Assembly: GCF_002117485.1 (NCBI RefSeq)
Contig: NZ_CP021030.1
Location: 313,001 to 377,000 of the forward strand
DNA length: 64,000 nt
From: Rhizobium sp. NXC14
Lineage (GTDB): Bacteria; Pseudomonadota; Alphaproteobacteria; Rhizobiales; Rhizobiaceae
Reading direction: 5' to 3'
The first letter of the stretch is position 1. Every line of letters begins with the position of its first letter. A model generated the notes under the pieces. That model searched no databases. It saw only the letters and a list, made by a program, of their open reading frames with translations, and had not been told where the DNA came from. The position numbers and the translations under genes are program-made. Positions 30,115-37,874 of the stretch are shown here, one piece after another.

Positions 30115-31776
30115 TCATCCAAGCTTTATATAGGGAACGTCCTTCTTCGCCACCTCATCAAGCGCCTCGTCATATCCGGCATCGGCATATCGCATCACGC
30201 CGAGCGCGGTGTCATTGGTCAGCGCATGGTCGAGCCGTTCGTCGGCGGCGTCGGTGCCGTCGGCGATCACGGTGACGCCGCAGCTGGTCATGTAGCCGGC
30301 ATAGCCGCCGCCGCCGGAATGGACGACGACGAGATCGGCCATCGAGGAGCAGAGCATCATCGCATCGATCAGCGGCCAGTCGGCGATCGCGTCGGAGCCG
30401 TCCTTCATCCGCTCGGTCATGATATTCGGATGCGCCATGGCGCCGGCATCGAGATGGTCGCGGGAAAAGGCGACAGGACCCTTGATCTCGCCGCTTGCAA
30501 CCAGCGCATTGACACGCCGCGCCAGCAGCGTGCGTTCGCCGTGACCGAGCCAGGCGATGCGCGCCGGCAGCCCCTCGAAGGGCACGTGCTCGCGCGCCAG
30601 CCGGATCCAGTTGGTGATGATCTTGTTGTCGGGAAACATCTGGATGAGCAGGTCGTCAATCCTCGCGATATCGCTCTCCTCGCCCGACAGAGCCATCCAG
30701 CGGAACGGCCCGATCGCCCGGGCAAACAGCGGCCTGAGATAGGCTTCGGTGAAGATCGGAATATCGAAGGCGTTGGCGACGCCCCCCTCGCGGGCCTGCG
30801 TGCGGATGAGGTTGCCGTTGTCGAAGACTTCCGAGCCCTTCTTCTGGAAGGCGAGCATCGCGCTCACATGCTCGACGATTGAGGCGCGGCTTGCCGCCAT
30901 CAATTGCCCCTGGCCATCGTCGCGCAGGCCTTGGACCTGATCGAGGCTCATGCCCTTCGGCACGTAGCCATAGACGAGGTCATGCGCCGAGGTCTGATCG
31001 GTGACGATATCTGGCACGATGCCGCGCCGGGCAATCTCGGGATAGACCTCCGCCGCATTGCCGACGAGACCGACGGACAGCGCCCGCTTCGCCTTTACGG
31101 CTGCATCGATCATCTCAAGGGCGGTATCGAGATCGGGAGCGATTTCCTGGAGATAGCCGATCTGCTGGCGCTTGCGCGCCCGCTCCGGGTCGATGTCGAC
31201 GCAGAGGATCGCCGCGCCCGCCATGCGGCCGGCGAGCGGCTGTGCGCCGCCCATACCGCCGAGGCCGGCCGTCAGCACGAAGCGGCCGTGGAGGTCGCCG
31301 CCGAAGCGCCGCTCGGCAATGCGCATGAAGATTTCATAGGTGCCCTGGATGACGCCTTGGCTGCCGATATATTGCCAGGCTCCGGCCGTCAGCCCACCCC
31401 AGCAGATCAGCCCTTTGCGCTGCAGCTCGTAGAACACTTCGGCCTTTGCCCATTGCCCGACGATGTTGCAATTCGCCATGATGACGAGGGGAGCCCTGGC
31501 ATGGGTCTTTACGAGCCCTATCGGCTTGCCGGACTGGATGAGCAGCGTCTGGTCCTCATCCATCTCCGTCAGCGCCTTGACAATGCCCTTGTGCGCCGCC
31601 CAGTTGCGGGCGGCCTTGCCGAGCGCGGCATAGACGATCAGATTGTCGGGATCCTCGCCGACGGCGAGCACGTTTTCGAGCAGCCGCAGCAGCGCCTCCT
31701 GCCGCCAGCCCTTGGCGCGCAACTCCGGCCCACCGGGAATCGGAAATTTCGGATGGCGTGGATTGACCTTCGGCAT
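30115..31776 (-). CDS. HutU-family hydratase, probable thiourocanate hydratase
   Basis: A 553-residue urocanase-family protein with an NAD+-binding Rossmann insert (VLTAGLGGMGGAQPLAGRMAG). Features at odds with urocanate hydratase: the Cys of the conserved GLPARICW motif (catalytic Cys410 in Pseudomonas) is Ala408 (GLPARIAWLGHG), and HHGGGVGMGY reads HSGGGGYAGY. The expected role is hydration of thiourocanate, produced from ergothioneine, using tightly bound NAD+. The ATG at 31776 (GAGGAA site) is used; a longer frame upstream runs through a repeat element. It is the last gene of the minus-strand operon, separated from the TfoX gene by that repeat. Ordinary urocanase remains possible. Confidence 0.82.
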   Translation of the reverse strand: MPKVNPRHPKFPIPGGPELRAKGWRQEALLRLLENVLAVGEDPDNLIVYAALGKAARNWAAHKGIVKALTEMDEDQTLLIQSGKPIGLVKTHARAPLVIMANCNIVGQWAKAEVFYELQRKGLICWGGLTAGAWQYIGSQGVIQGTYEIFMRIAERRFGGDLHGRFVLTAGLGGMGGAQPLAGRMAGAAILCVDIDPERARKRQQIGYLQEIAPDLDTALEMIDAAVKAKRALSVGLVGNAAEVYPEIARRGIVPDIVTDQTSAHDLVYGYVPKGMSLDQVQGLRDDGQGQLMAASRASIVEHVSAMLAFQKKGSEVFDNGNLIRTQAREGGVANAFDIPIFTEAYLRPLFARAIGPFRWMALSGEESDIARIDDLLIQMFPDNKIITNWIRLAREHVPFEGLPARIAWLGHGERTLLARRVNALVASGEIKGPVAFSRDHLDAGAMAHPNIMTERMKDGSDAIADWPLIDAMMLCSSMADLVVVHSGGGGYAGYMTSCGVTVIADGTDAADERLDHALTNDTALGVMRYADAGYDEALDEVAKKDVPYIKLG

Positions 31777-31803
31777 AGTGGGTTCCTCGTTTGGTTCTCT
31801 GCT

Positions 31804-32006
31804 TTTCCCTTCTCCCCAGCGGGGAGAAGGTGGCCCGAAGGGTCGGATGAGGGGGCCGCACGGCACGCCCTCTATTGCTCTTCGCTTGCGCTCAGCGCAT
31901 TCGCTCCTGGCGTCGCTCACCCCCTCATCTGTCCTTCGGACATCTGACCGGGGTCGAGCCGCAGGTCTAGCCCCGTCCTTCAGACCCCCACAGGGGAGAA
32001 GGGAAA
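31804..32006. repeat. ~203-bp mosaic intergenic repeat with 14-bp terminal inverted repeats
   Basis: Ends TTTCCCTTCTCCCC (31804-31817) and GGGGAGAAGGGAAA (31993-32006) are perfect inverted repeats. Inside are a short hairpin (CTCCCCAGCGGGGAG), the phrases GGATGAGGG and CCCCTCATC, and CATCTGTCCTTCGGACATCTG. The combination is typical of the abundant mosaic/RIME-type elements of rhizobial genomes; the name is from memory. There is no transposase frame. It sits between the TfoX and hydratase genes of one operon and could affect mRNA processing there. Confidence 0.8.
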
Positions 32007-32011
32007 TGGCA

Positions 32012-32341
32012 TCACTTGCTCGGCAGCGATTCCACATAGGCAAGCGCCGCATCGAGCAGACGCCGTCTCAGGGCATCGTCGCCGTAAGCCTCGGCGGAGG
32101 CGCGCAGCCAGCCGTGCATGACCCGCTCGCCCATCAGCATCCGGATTACGCCCGGCAGCGCCAGTGCCCAATCATCATTGCCCTTGCCGAGACGGATCAG
32201 CATGCCGTCACTGCGCGCACCGCAGAGAAGATTGCCGTCCAACAGGAAGGCGCGGCCGCCGAACATGGATTTTTCGCTGAGGCCAGGACGATCGCCGAGT
32301 TCCTCACGCAGCAGTTCTTCAAGGCCGGGATCGCGTGCCAT
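32012..32341 (-). CDS. TfoX/Sxy N-terminal-domain protein
   Basis: A 109-residue protein with the TfoX N-domain pattern: LEELLREELGDRPGLSEKSM, then FGGRAFLLDGNLLCGARSDGMLIRLG. There is no C-terminal TfoX domain, so it is the short type, which is common in rhizobia and of unknown function. It starts 3 bp after the DUF917 stop and therefore lies within the presumed ergothioneine operon. No role in that pathway is known to me, and it may simply be carried along. Length and composition resemble its neighbours. Confidence 0.85.
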   Translation of the reverse strand: MARDPGLEELLREELGDRPGLSEKSMFGGRAFLLDGNLLCGARSDGMLIRLGKGNDDWALALPGVIRMLMGERVMHGWLRASAEAYGDDALRRRLLDAALAYVESLPSK

Positions 32342-32344
32342 GGC

Positions 32345-33442
32345 TCAGGCCTTCGCCGCCAGTGCATAACGCGCGATCTCGATTCCCATCGCCTTTTCGA
32401 CGGCGGGATAAACGGTCGGATCGAGCACGCTGGCCGACAGCGGAATGATGTCCATCGGCACATGCAGGATGAAGATTTGCATGCCCTCCCTGAGTTGGCC
32501 GACACTCAGCGGCTCGCCCTCAGGCGATAGTGTGGTGATGACGGCGGGGAAAGTCGCAAGCCGCCCGCCACCCGCATCGTCGACGGCCATATATTCGTTC
32601 ATCACATGCAGCGTCACCGATCTATCACCCGAGCCGACGGCGATGGTGCCGATATCGAAGGCTTCCTTGGTATAGACGACGTCCTTGCGGACGATGACGC
32701 CTTCGGCGAGGATATATCCGCCCGTCGTCTTGCAGATCGCGTCGATGACGGCTGATCCGCCGCGCTTTTCCGCCGCGATGATTGCTTCCCCGAGCGCAAG
32801 CGCCATCGAGATGCCGCCGAGAGCCGCATGGGCCCTGATATAGGAGGCCCGGAGGGGATTGCGGCAGCTGGCGATGAAGCCGCCGGACTGATCGGCGGCG
32901 GCGCGCAGCACCGGCGAGATCTTGGCCGTCGCGCCCTTCACCACCAGCTCAATGTAACGGTTCTCGGCCCTGTTGCCGCCGACGGCGGTCTGGATCATCG
33001 GCTCGGGTGAGGCGGCCATGCCGATCGAGCCCATGTCGCCGGTCGGATGTGCGCGGATATCGCCGACGGCATCGACCACCTTGGTGCCGAGGATCGCCGA
33101 TGGCAGCCAGCCGTTCAGCGTCGAGGATTTGCCGTTCTGACCTATGATCAGCCCGGAAAGCCTTTCGCCGAGCGCCTCCTGCAGCAATTGCACGGCCTTG
33201 ACGTAGTCGACGCCCTGCATTTCCCAAGGCGTGGTGGAAGCCGGCGCGCCGATCGCCGCCGCCGTGGCGATCCAGGCGTCATCCTTCAATTCGTCGACAG
33301 ACACCAGTTCCGGCTTGCCGATGGTGACGGCCGCAAGCCCGAGCATCCGACCGTGATCGGCCCAGCCGCCACCGCCGGCGGCATAGACGGAGCCGCCTTT
33401 GACAGCGGCTTCCACGTCCTTCTCAACCAGTATGCGTCCCAT
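32345..33442 (-). CDS. DUF917 protein, probable thiohydantoin desulfurase
   Basis: A 365-residue DUF917-family protein starting MGRILVEKDVEAAVKGGSVY then AAGGGGWADHGRMLG, with conserved TPWEMQGVDYVKAVQLL, HPTGDMGSIGM and VCKTTGG-like CKTTGGYILAEG stretches. DUF917 proteins occur in hydantoin-type catabolic clusters, and in ergothioneine breakdown one is reported to remove sulfur from the thiohydantoin intermediate. The gene overlaps the upstream carbamoylase-like gene by 20 bp and is followed at 3 bp by the TfoX gene. The desulfurase role comes from context, not from a catalytic motif I can point to. Confidence 0.82.
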   Translation of the reverse strand: MGRILVEKDVEAAVKGGSVYAAGGGGWADHGRMLGLAAVTIGKPELVSVDELKDDAWIATAAAIGAPASTTPWEMQGVDYVKAVQLLQEALGERLSGLIIGQNGKSSTLNGWLPSAILGTKVVDAVGDIRAHPTGDMGSIGMAASPEPMIQTAVGGNRAENRYIELVVKGATAKISPVLRAAADQSGGFIASCRNPLRASYIRAHAALGGISMALALGEAIIAAEKRGGSAVIDAICKTTGGYILAEGVIVRKDVVYTKEAFDIGTIAVGSGDRSVTLHVMNEYMAVDDAGGGRLATFPAVITTLSPEGEPLSVGQLREGMQIFILHVPMDIIPLSASVLDPTVYPAVEKAMGIEIARYALAAKA

Positions 33443-34703
33443 CGACCTTCTCCCGCTTCGAATCCTTGTCCATCTCGCGCACCGCTTGGAAAAGCACGGC
33501 TGCGCCGAGCGCGATATCGTCATTGTCGGCCCATTCGTCGGGGCAGTGGCTGCGACCTCCCCGGCAGGGCACGAAGATCATTGCCGCCGGCGCCACCTTG
33601 GCGATCCAGGCGGTATCGTGCCCTGCGCCGGAGGCCATGCGCCGGTATTTTGCGCCGACGCGTTCGCAGGCGGTCTCCAGCGTCGAAAGCAGCGCGGCAT
33701 CGCTGGGCGTTGGCAGATTGTCGGAAACCCGGTTCGGCGTCTCGATCGTCACGCCGTAGGCGGTCGCCAGCTTTTCGACATGGCCATCGAGCCAGCGGCA
33801 GAAGGCTTCCATGTCGGCGCGGATTTCCGCGCGCCCGTCGATCAGCAGCACAACCTTCGACGGCACGACATTGGCGGCATTCGGCTCGATCCTGAACTCG
33901 CCGACCGTCGCCGCGAAATGCCCCGGCGTCTTGGCAAGCTCGGCGGCAGCATTGCGGATGTCGAGCACTAGCTGCGAAGCCGCCAGCAGCGCATCCGCCC
34001 GCCTGTCCATCGGCGTCGTGCCGGCATGGTCGGCCCGGCCCTCGATGGTGATCTCGATACGGGTGATGCCGGAGATTGCCGTGACGATGCCGATATCCTC
34101 CCTTTCGGCTTCGAGCACCGGCCCCTGCTCGATATGGAGCTCCAGGAAGCCTGCCAGATCGGGCCGCTTCTGCTGTCCCAGCACGCCGGGCTCACCGCCC
34201 ACCTGGGCGATGCCGCCGGCAAGATCGAGGCCGCCGCTTGCCCGCGACAGCCAGGCTTCCGGCAACTGCCCGGTCATGCCGCGGCTGCCGATGCATGAGA
34301 CGCCGAAGATACTGACCTCCTCGGCAAGGAAATCGACGATCTCCAGATCGTGGTCCAGTTCCAGGCCGTGGTCATGCAGCGCCCGCGCCACCTCGAGCGC
34401 CGCGACCACGCCGGCAACGCCGTCGAAGCGGCCGCCCTCCGGCACAGTGTCGGAATGCGAGCCGAGCATGATCGTGCCGGACCAGGGCTTCCTGCCGGTG
34501 CGCCGGCCGATCAGATTGCCGGCGGCATCGATCCGCGTTTCCAGCCCTGCCGCCTTCATCCGCGCCTCGATATGGGCCCGGCCTTCCAGAAAGAGCGGCG
34601 TGAAAGCCCGCCGTGTCCAGGGGCGCCCCGGCTCGGTGATATCGGCAAGCGCCTCGATGTCTTCAGCGATCCGGCCGGCATTGACGGGAAGATTACGGCT
34701 CAT
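33423..34703 (-). CDS. M20-type Zn-dependent amidase: N-carbamoyl-amino-acid hydrolase (hydantoinase/carbamoylase family)
   Basis: A 426-residue metallopeptidase-fold amidohydrolase. Metal-ligand motifs are visible: GSHSDTVPEGGRFDGVAGV, the Glu-Glu pair in FLAEEVSIFG, and LELHIEQGP; the dimerisation/substrate His lies in GRADHAGTTPMDRR and a C-terminal SGAGHDT supplies another ligand region. The family includes N-carbamoyl-L-amino acid hydrolases, beta-ureidopropionase and allantoate amidohydrolase. Here the expected reaction is removal of the carbamoyl group from N-carbamoyl-L-glutamate as the last step of the pathway. It overlaps the hydantoinase-like gene by 4 bp and the DUF917 gene by 20 bp. 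Confidence 0.86.
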   Translation of the reverse strand: MSRNLPVNAGRIAEDIEALADITEPGRPWTRRAFTPLFLEGRAHIEARMKAAGLETRIDAAGNLIGRRTGRKPWSGTIMLGSHSDTVPEGGRFDGVAGVVAALEVARALHDHGLELDHDLEIVDFLAEEVSIFGVSCIGSRGMTGQLPEAWLSRASGGLDLAGGIAQVGGEPGVLGQQKRPDLAGFLELHIEQGPVLEAEREDIGIVTAISGITRIEITIEGRADHAGTTPMDRRADALLAASQLVLDIRNAAAELAKTPGHFAATVGEFRIEPNAANVVPSKVVLLIDGRAEIRADMEAFCRWLDGHVEKLATAYGVTIETPNRVSDNLPTPSDAALLSTLETACERVGAKYRRMASGAGHDTAWIAKVAPAAMIFVPCRGGRSHCPDEWADNDDIALGAAVLFQAVREMDKDSKREKVDGTHTG

Positions 34704-36079
34704 GTGGCGGCTCCCGAAATGACCTGGCGCGGCGGCGGCCGGACGAACCGGCCGGTGCCGGGCGAGGCCAGCACCTTGCCGCCCTCGGCGATCTTTTCGC
34801 CGCGCAGATAGGTGGCGGAGACGGTCCAGGGCAGGCGAATGCCATTATAGGGGCTCCAGCCGACGACGTTGTTGCCGCTCGCAGACGCATCGTAGATGCT
34901 TTCGCGCGGCTCCAGCAAGGTGATGTCGGCGTCCTTGCCTGGTGTCAGCGCTCCCTTGATATGGTCGAGCCGGAAATGCTTCGCCGGATTTTCGGCCATC
35001 AGCCGCGCGGCCCAGGTAAGGGGAATGCCGCGCTCGAGAGCGCCTTTGACGAAAAGCGGCACCATCACATCGAGACCGGGAACACCGGATGCATTGGCGA
35101 GCATGTCGGGATCGGTCTTGCGGTTCTCCGACCAGCTGACGTGATCGGTCGAGACCAACCAGACATCGCCTTTGGCCACCTTCCGCCAGAGCCTCTCCAC
35201 CTCGGCGCGCCGCCGCACCGGCGGGTTGATCTTCGCCTTGCCGCCGAGGCGCCTCACATCGTTTTCCTCGTCGAGCGTCAGGTAATGGATGCAGCATTCG
35301 ACTGTCGCGGCAAAACCATCACGGCGATAGGCGCGGGCGATGTCGTAGCCGCGCCCGAGCGAGCAGTGCACAACGTGTGCGGGGCAGCCGGTATTGGCCC
35401 CGGTCTCGAAGATCGTGTGCATCGCCAGCAATTCGGTAATCGCCGGCCGAGATAGGCCGTGCGCCCGCCAGTCGGTGATGCCGCTTGCCTTTACCTGCTC
35501 CATATAGCTGCGCACCGCCTCGTCATCCTCATTATGCACACCTGCCGTGAGCCCGGTCGGCGCGATCGCCGCAAAGCAGGCGTCCAACAGGGCGGGGGGA
35601 ATGCGCGGAAAACGTTTGGGATCGGTGCCGAAGGTCGAAAATTTGAAGGCGGCGACGCCGGCCTCGACCATCTCCGGGATTCGCGCCGGGCCTTCTTGCG
35701 GATCGATGGTGCCGTAGAGCGCGAAATCGACGCGCGCCTGCGGCGCGGCATGGTCGATCTTCCGCTTGACCGCCGCCGCCGAGCAGACGAGATTGCCCTC
35801 GTCGTAAGGCATGTCGACGATCGTCGTCACGCCGCCGGCCGCTGCCGACCGCGTCGACCAGACGAAATCCTCCTGATCCTTCTGGGAAAGCGAATGCACC
35901 TGCGCGTCGATGGCGCCGGGCAGGATCAACGCTCTTCCGAGCAGATGCCGTTCGCGCGCCGCAGGCGGGACGCCGAGGCCGACTTCGGCGATCTTGCCGG
36001 CGTGCACGGCGACATAACCCGCTTCGACGATGCGGTCCGGCAGCACCACCGTGCCCTGCAGAACGAGATCGAAGTCCAT
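34700..36079 (-). CDS. Hydantoinase/dihydroorotase-like cyclic amidohydrolase
   Basis: A 459-residue amidohydrolase-superfamily enzyme starting MDFDLVLQGTVVLPDRIVEA. The metal-binding region after strand 1 reads PGAIDAQVHSLSQKDQEDF: the usual His-x-His is Gln-x-His, a variant also seen in some dihydroorotases. Later marks are the bridging-lysine region AAFKFSTFG, HCSLGRGYD, and DHVSWSEN carrying the late Asp. The expected role is opening the hydantoin ring of hydantoin-5-propionate to N-carbamoyl-glutamate. The ATG at 36079 has a GAGGAAG site; the frame's longer start at 36208 lies in the gap after the lyase gene. It couples to the next gene by an ATGA overlap. Confidence 0.85.
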   Translation of the reverse strand: MDFDLVLQGTVVLPDRIVEAGYVAVHAGKIAEVGLGVPPAARERHLLGRALILPGAIDAQVHSLSQKDQEDFVWSTRSAAAGGVTTIVDMPYDEGNLVCSAAAVKRKIDHAAPQARVDFALYGTIDPQEGPARIPEMVEAGVAAFKFSTFGTDPKRFPRIPPALLDACFAAIAPTGLTAGVHNEDDEAVRSYMEQVKASGITDWRAHGLSRPAITELLAMHTIFETGANTGCPAHVVHCSLGRGYDIARAYRRDGFAATVECCIHYLTLDEENDVRRLGGKAKINPPVRRRAEVERLWRKVAKGDVWLVSTDHVSWSENRKTDPDMLANASGVPGLDVMVPLFVKGALERGIPLTWAARLMAENPAKHFRLDHIKGALTPGKDADITLLEPRESIYDASASGNNVVGWSPYNGIRLPWTVSATYLRGEKIAEGGKVLASPGTGRFVRPPPRQVISGAAT

Positions 36080-36208
36080 GCCGCTTCCTCCTAGACTGAC
36101 ATCGGTTGCCGGCCGAAACGTGATGCCAAAGCTTGAACGTCTTTCGGACGGCATCACGCACCGACTGGTTAATGTAGGGCAGGATCGAGATTTTGGGCTC
36201 GCCCGCAA

Positions 36209-37786
36209 TCACCCTGCTCGGCTGGCCAAGCGCCCTTCGATGGGCTCCGGCGAACCGAGTGCGAAGAAATCGTCGAAGGAGGCGATCGAAACCTGCTCGG
36301 TCAGCTTCGCGAGAAAGTCGTCCGATCCGAGCTCTTCCTCGATCGCCTCCACCTCAGCCGAAAGCGGCCGGTCGACGGTATAAAAGGCCGCATGTTTGCG
36401 CACGACGTCGTAGAGCATGCCGGCTACGCCCTTCGGTTCATCGCCGAGTATGTCGATCGCCTGCGCAGATAGCAGTGCCTCGAGTGCCGCGAGGCGCTTC
36501 AGCGCCTGCATCTGCCGCTCGAAGCGCTCGATGACCAGCGGCAGGAAGGCGGCCTCGTCCTCCAGGCCGGCCGCAACGACCAGCGACTGCGCCGAAACGG
36601 GACCGGACATCGACAGGACGCGCGAGAAGATTTCGCCGGCAAGCTTGATGATCGGCCCGAAGCCGGTGGCAATCCGTCCCGGCGGCACGAGGTTAACCGG
36701 CAGGTCGCGCCGTTGACCGTTGCCGAGAATGACGCAGCGGTTGAAGGCGTTGCGCGCCGCATGCGCCATGCAGAGTGCGGCCGATTCGAGCAGGATCGTC
36801 ACATCGAGCGGAAGCGAACCGCCTGATGTCATCACCCGGCCCTCGACGACGACCGGATTGTCGTCCGAGCGTCCGGTGGCGGCAAGAATCTTGTGACCGG
36901 TCGAAAGCAGATTTTCGATGACGGCGCCGAACACCTGGGCGATCATGCGCAGGCTGAGCGGATCTTGCACATGCGTTGCAACCGGCCAGTCCCATTCGTC
37001 CGAGGCGTTGCAGAGCCAGGCGCCGATCAGCGCCTCACGCGCCGTGCCGACATGGCGGACCGCCTTCCAGGGATCGCGGGAGGCGCCGAGCGCACCTGAT
37101 GCCATCATCCCGGTCGAAAGCAGGATGCGGATCGAGGCCGCGGCATTTCGCGTCGTTTCCGCCGCTGCCGCAAAACTCACCGCATTGATGCTGAGCGAGG
37201 CGAGACTGTCGCGCGGCGCCATCCGCACCGGCTGCAGACCCGCCGCCCGGAAAGCGTCGGCCGCCTGCATCCGGCTGCCGCGGTAGACCGCTTCACCGAC
37301 GCCGGTCAGCACCGCGCCGATCTGCCCCATCAGGCCAATATCAGCGCAGCCGATCGAGCCGGTGCGGCGCACCACAGGAATGAGATCAGCCTCGAGCATC
37401 GTGATATAGGCCTCGATCAGTTCCGGCGTGCAGCCGACCTGGCCGGTCAGCGCCGTGTTGATGCGGATCGCCATGGCATTGCGCACGACATTGCAGGAAA
37501 ACGGCGTGCCGGTGCCGAAGTGATGGGCACGCACCAGGCCGAGGTTAAAAGTGTCGAGTTCATCGGCCGACCACTCCACATCCTTCATGGCGCCGACGCC
37601 CGTGGTCGAGCCGTAAACGGGCGTGCCGGCGGCAATCGCGTCCTCGACGATCTCGCGGGCAATCGCGATGCGGGCCATGCCGGTCGGTGAAGCCGAAATC
37701 CTCGCCTTGCCGGCACCAATCGTTACCATCTCGGCAAAACCGAGCGGTCGTCCGGAAAGTTCGATACCAAGGCGTTCGTGCTGCAT
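36209..37786 (-). CDS. HAL-family lyase without MIO triad, probable ergothionase
   Basis: A 525-residue member of the histidine/phenylalanine ammonia-lyase superfamily, with the active-site Tyr loop VYGSTTGVG (Tyr58) and the RTGSIG stretch that normally leads into Ala-Ser-Gly-Asp. Here the triad that cyclises to the MIO electrophile is replaced by Cys147-Ala148-Asp149 (GSIGCADIG). It should therefore not work as an ordinary histidine ammonia-lyase. Ergothionase, which eliminates trimethylamine from ergothioneine to thiourocanate, is a MIO-independent member of this superfamily and fits the neighbourhood. It is first in the operon, with AGGAG before the ATG and ubiB 88 bp upstream. Confidence 0.84.
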   Translation of the reverse strand: MQHERLGIELSGRPLGFAEMVTIGAGKARISASPTGMARIAIAREIVEDAIAAGTPVYGSTTGVGAMKDVEWSADELDTFNLGLVRAHHFGTGTPFSCNVVRNAMAIRINTALTGQVGCTPELIEAYITMLEADLIPVVRRTGSIGCADIGLMGQIGAVLTGVGEAVYRGSRMQAADAFRAAGLQPVRMAPRDSLASLSINAVSFAAAAETTRNAAASIRILLSTGMMASGALGASRDPWKAVRHVGTAREALIGAWLCNASDEWDWPVATHVQDPLSLRMIAQVFGAVIENLLSTGHKILAATGRSDDNPVVVEGRVMTSGGSLPLDVTILLESAALCMAHAARNAFNRCVILGNGQRRDLPVNLVPPGRIATGFGPIIKLAGEIFSRVLSMSGPVSAQSLVVAAGLEDEAAFLPLVIERFERQMQALKRLAALEALLSAQAIDILGDEPKGVAGMLYDVVRKHAAFYTVDRPLSAEVEAIEEELGSDDFLAKLTEQVSIASFDDFFALGSPEPIEGRLASRAG

Positions 37787-37874
37787 GTGCCGTATCTCCT
37801 AAACTGCGAGACTAAGCCAGCCCTCCGTCACACGGGATATCCTAAATGCCGAACACAGCATGTTATCGGAGCGG

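Noticed and set aside
31804..32006. Insertion sequence in the operon
   Set aside because: Terminal inverted repeats are present, but there is no transposase frame and no obvious target-site duplication; better read as a rhizobial mosaic repeat.
30115..37786. Annotating the lyase and hydratase as hutH and hutU of histidine degradation
   Set aside because: The MIO triad is missing in the lyase, key urocanase residues are changed, and hutI/hutG are absent while DUF917, hydantoinase and carbamoylase genes are present.
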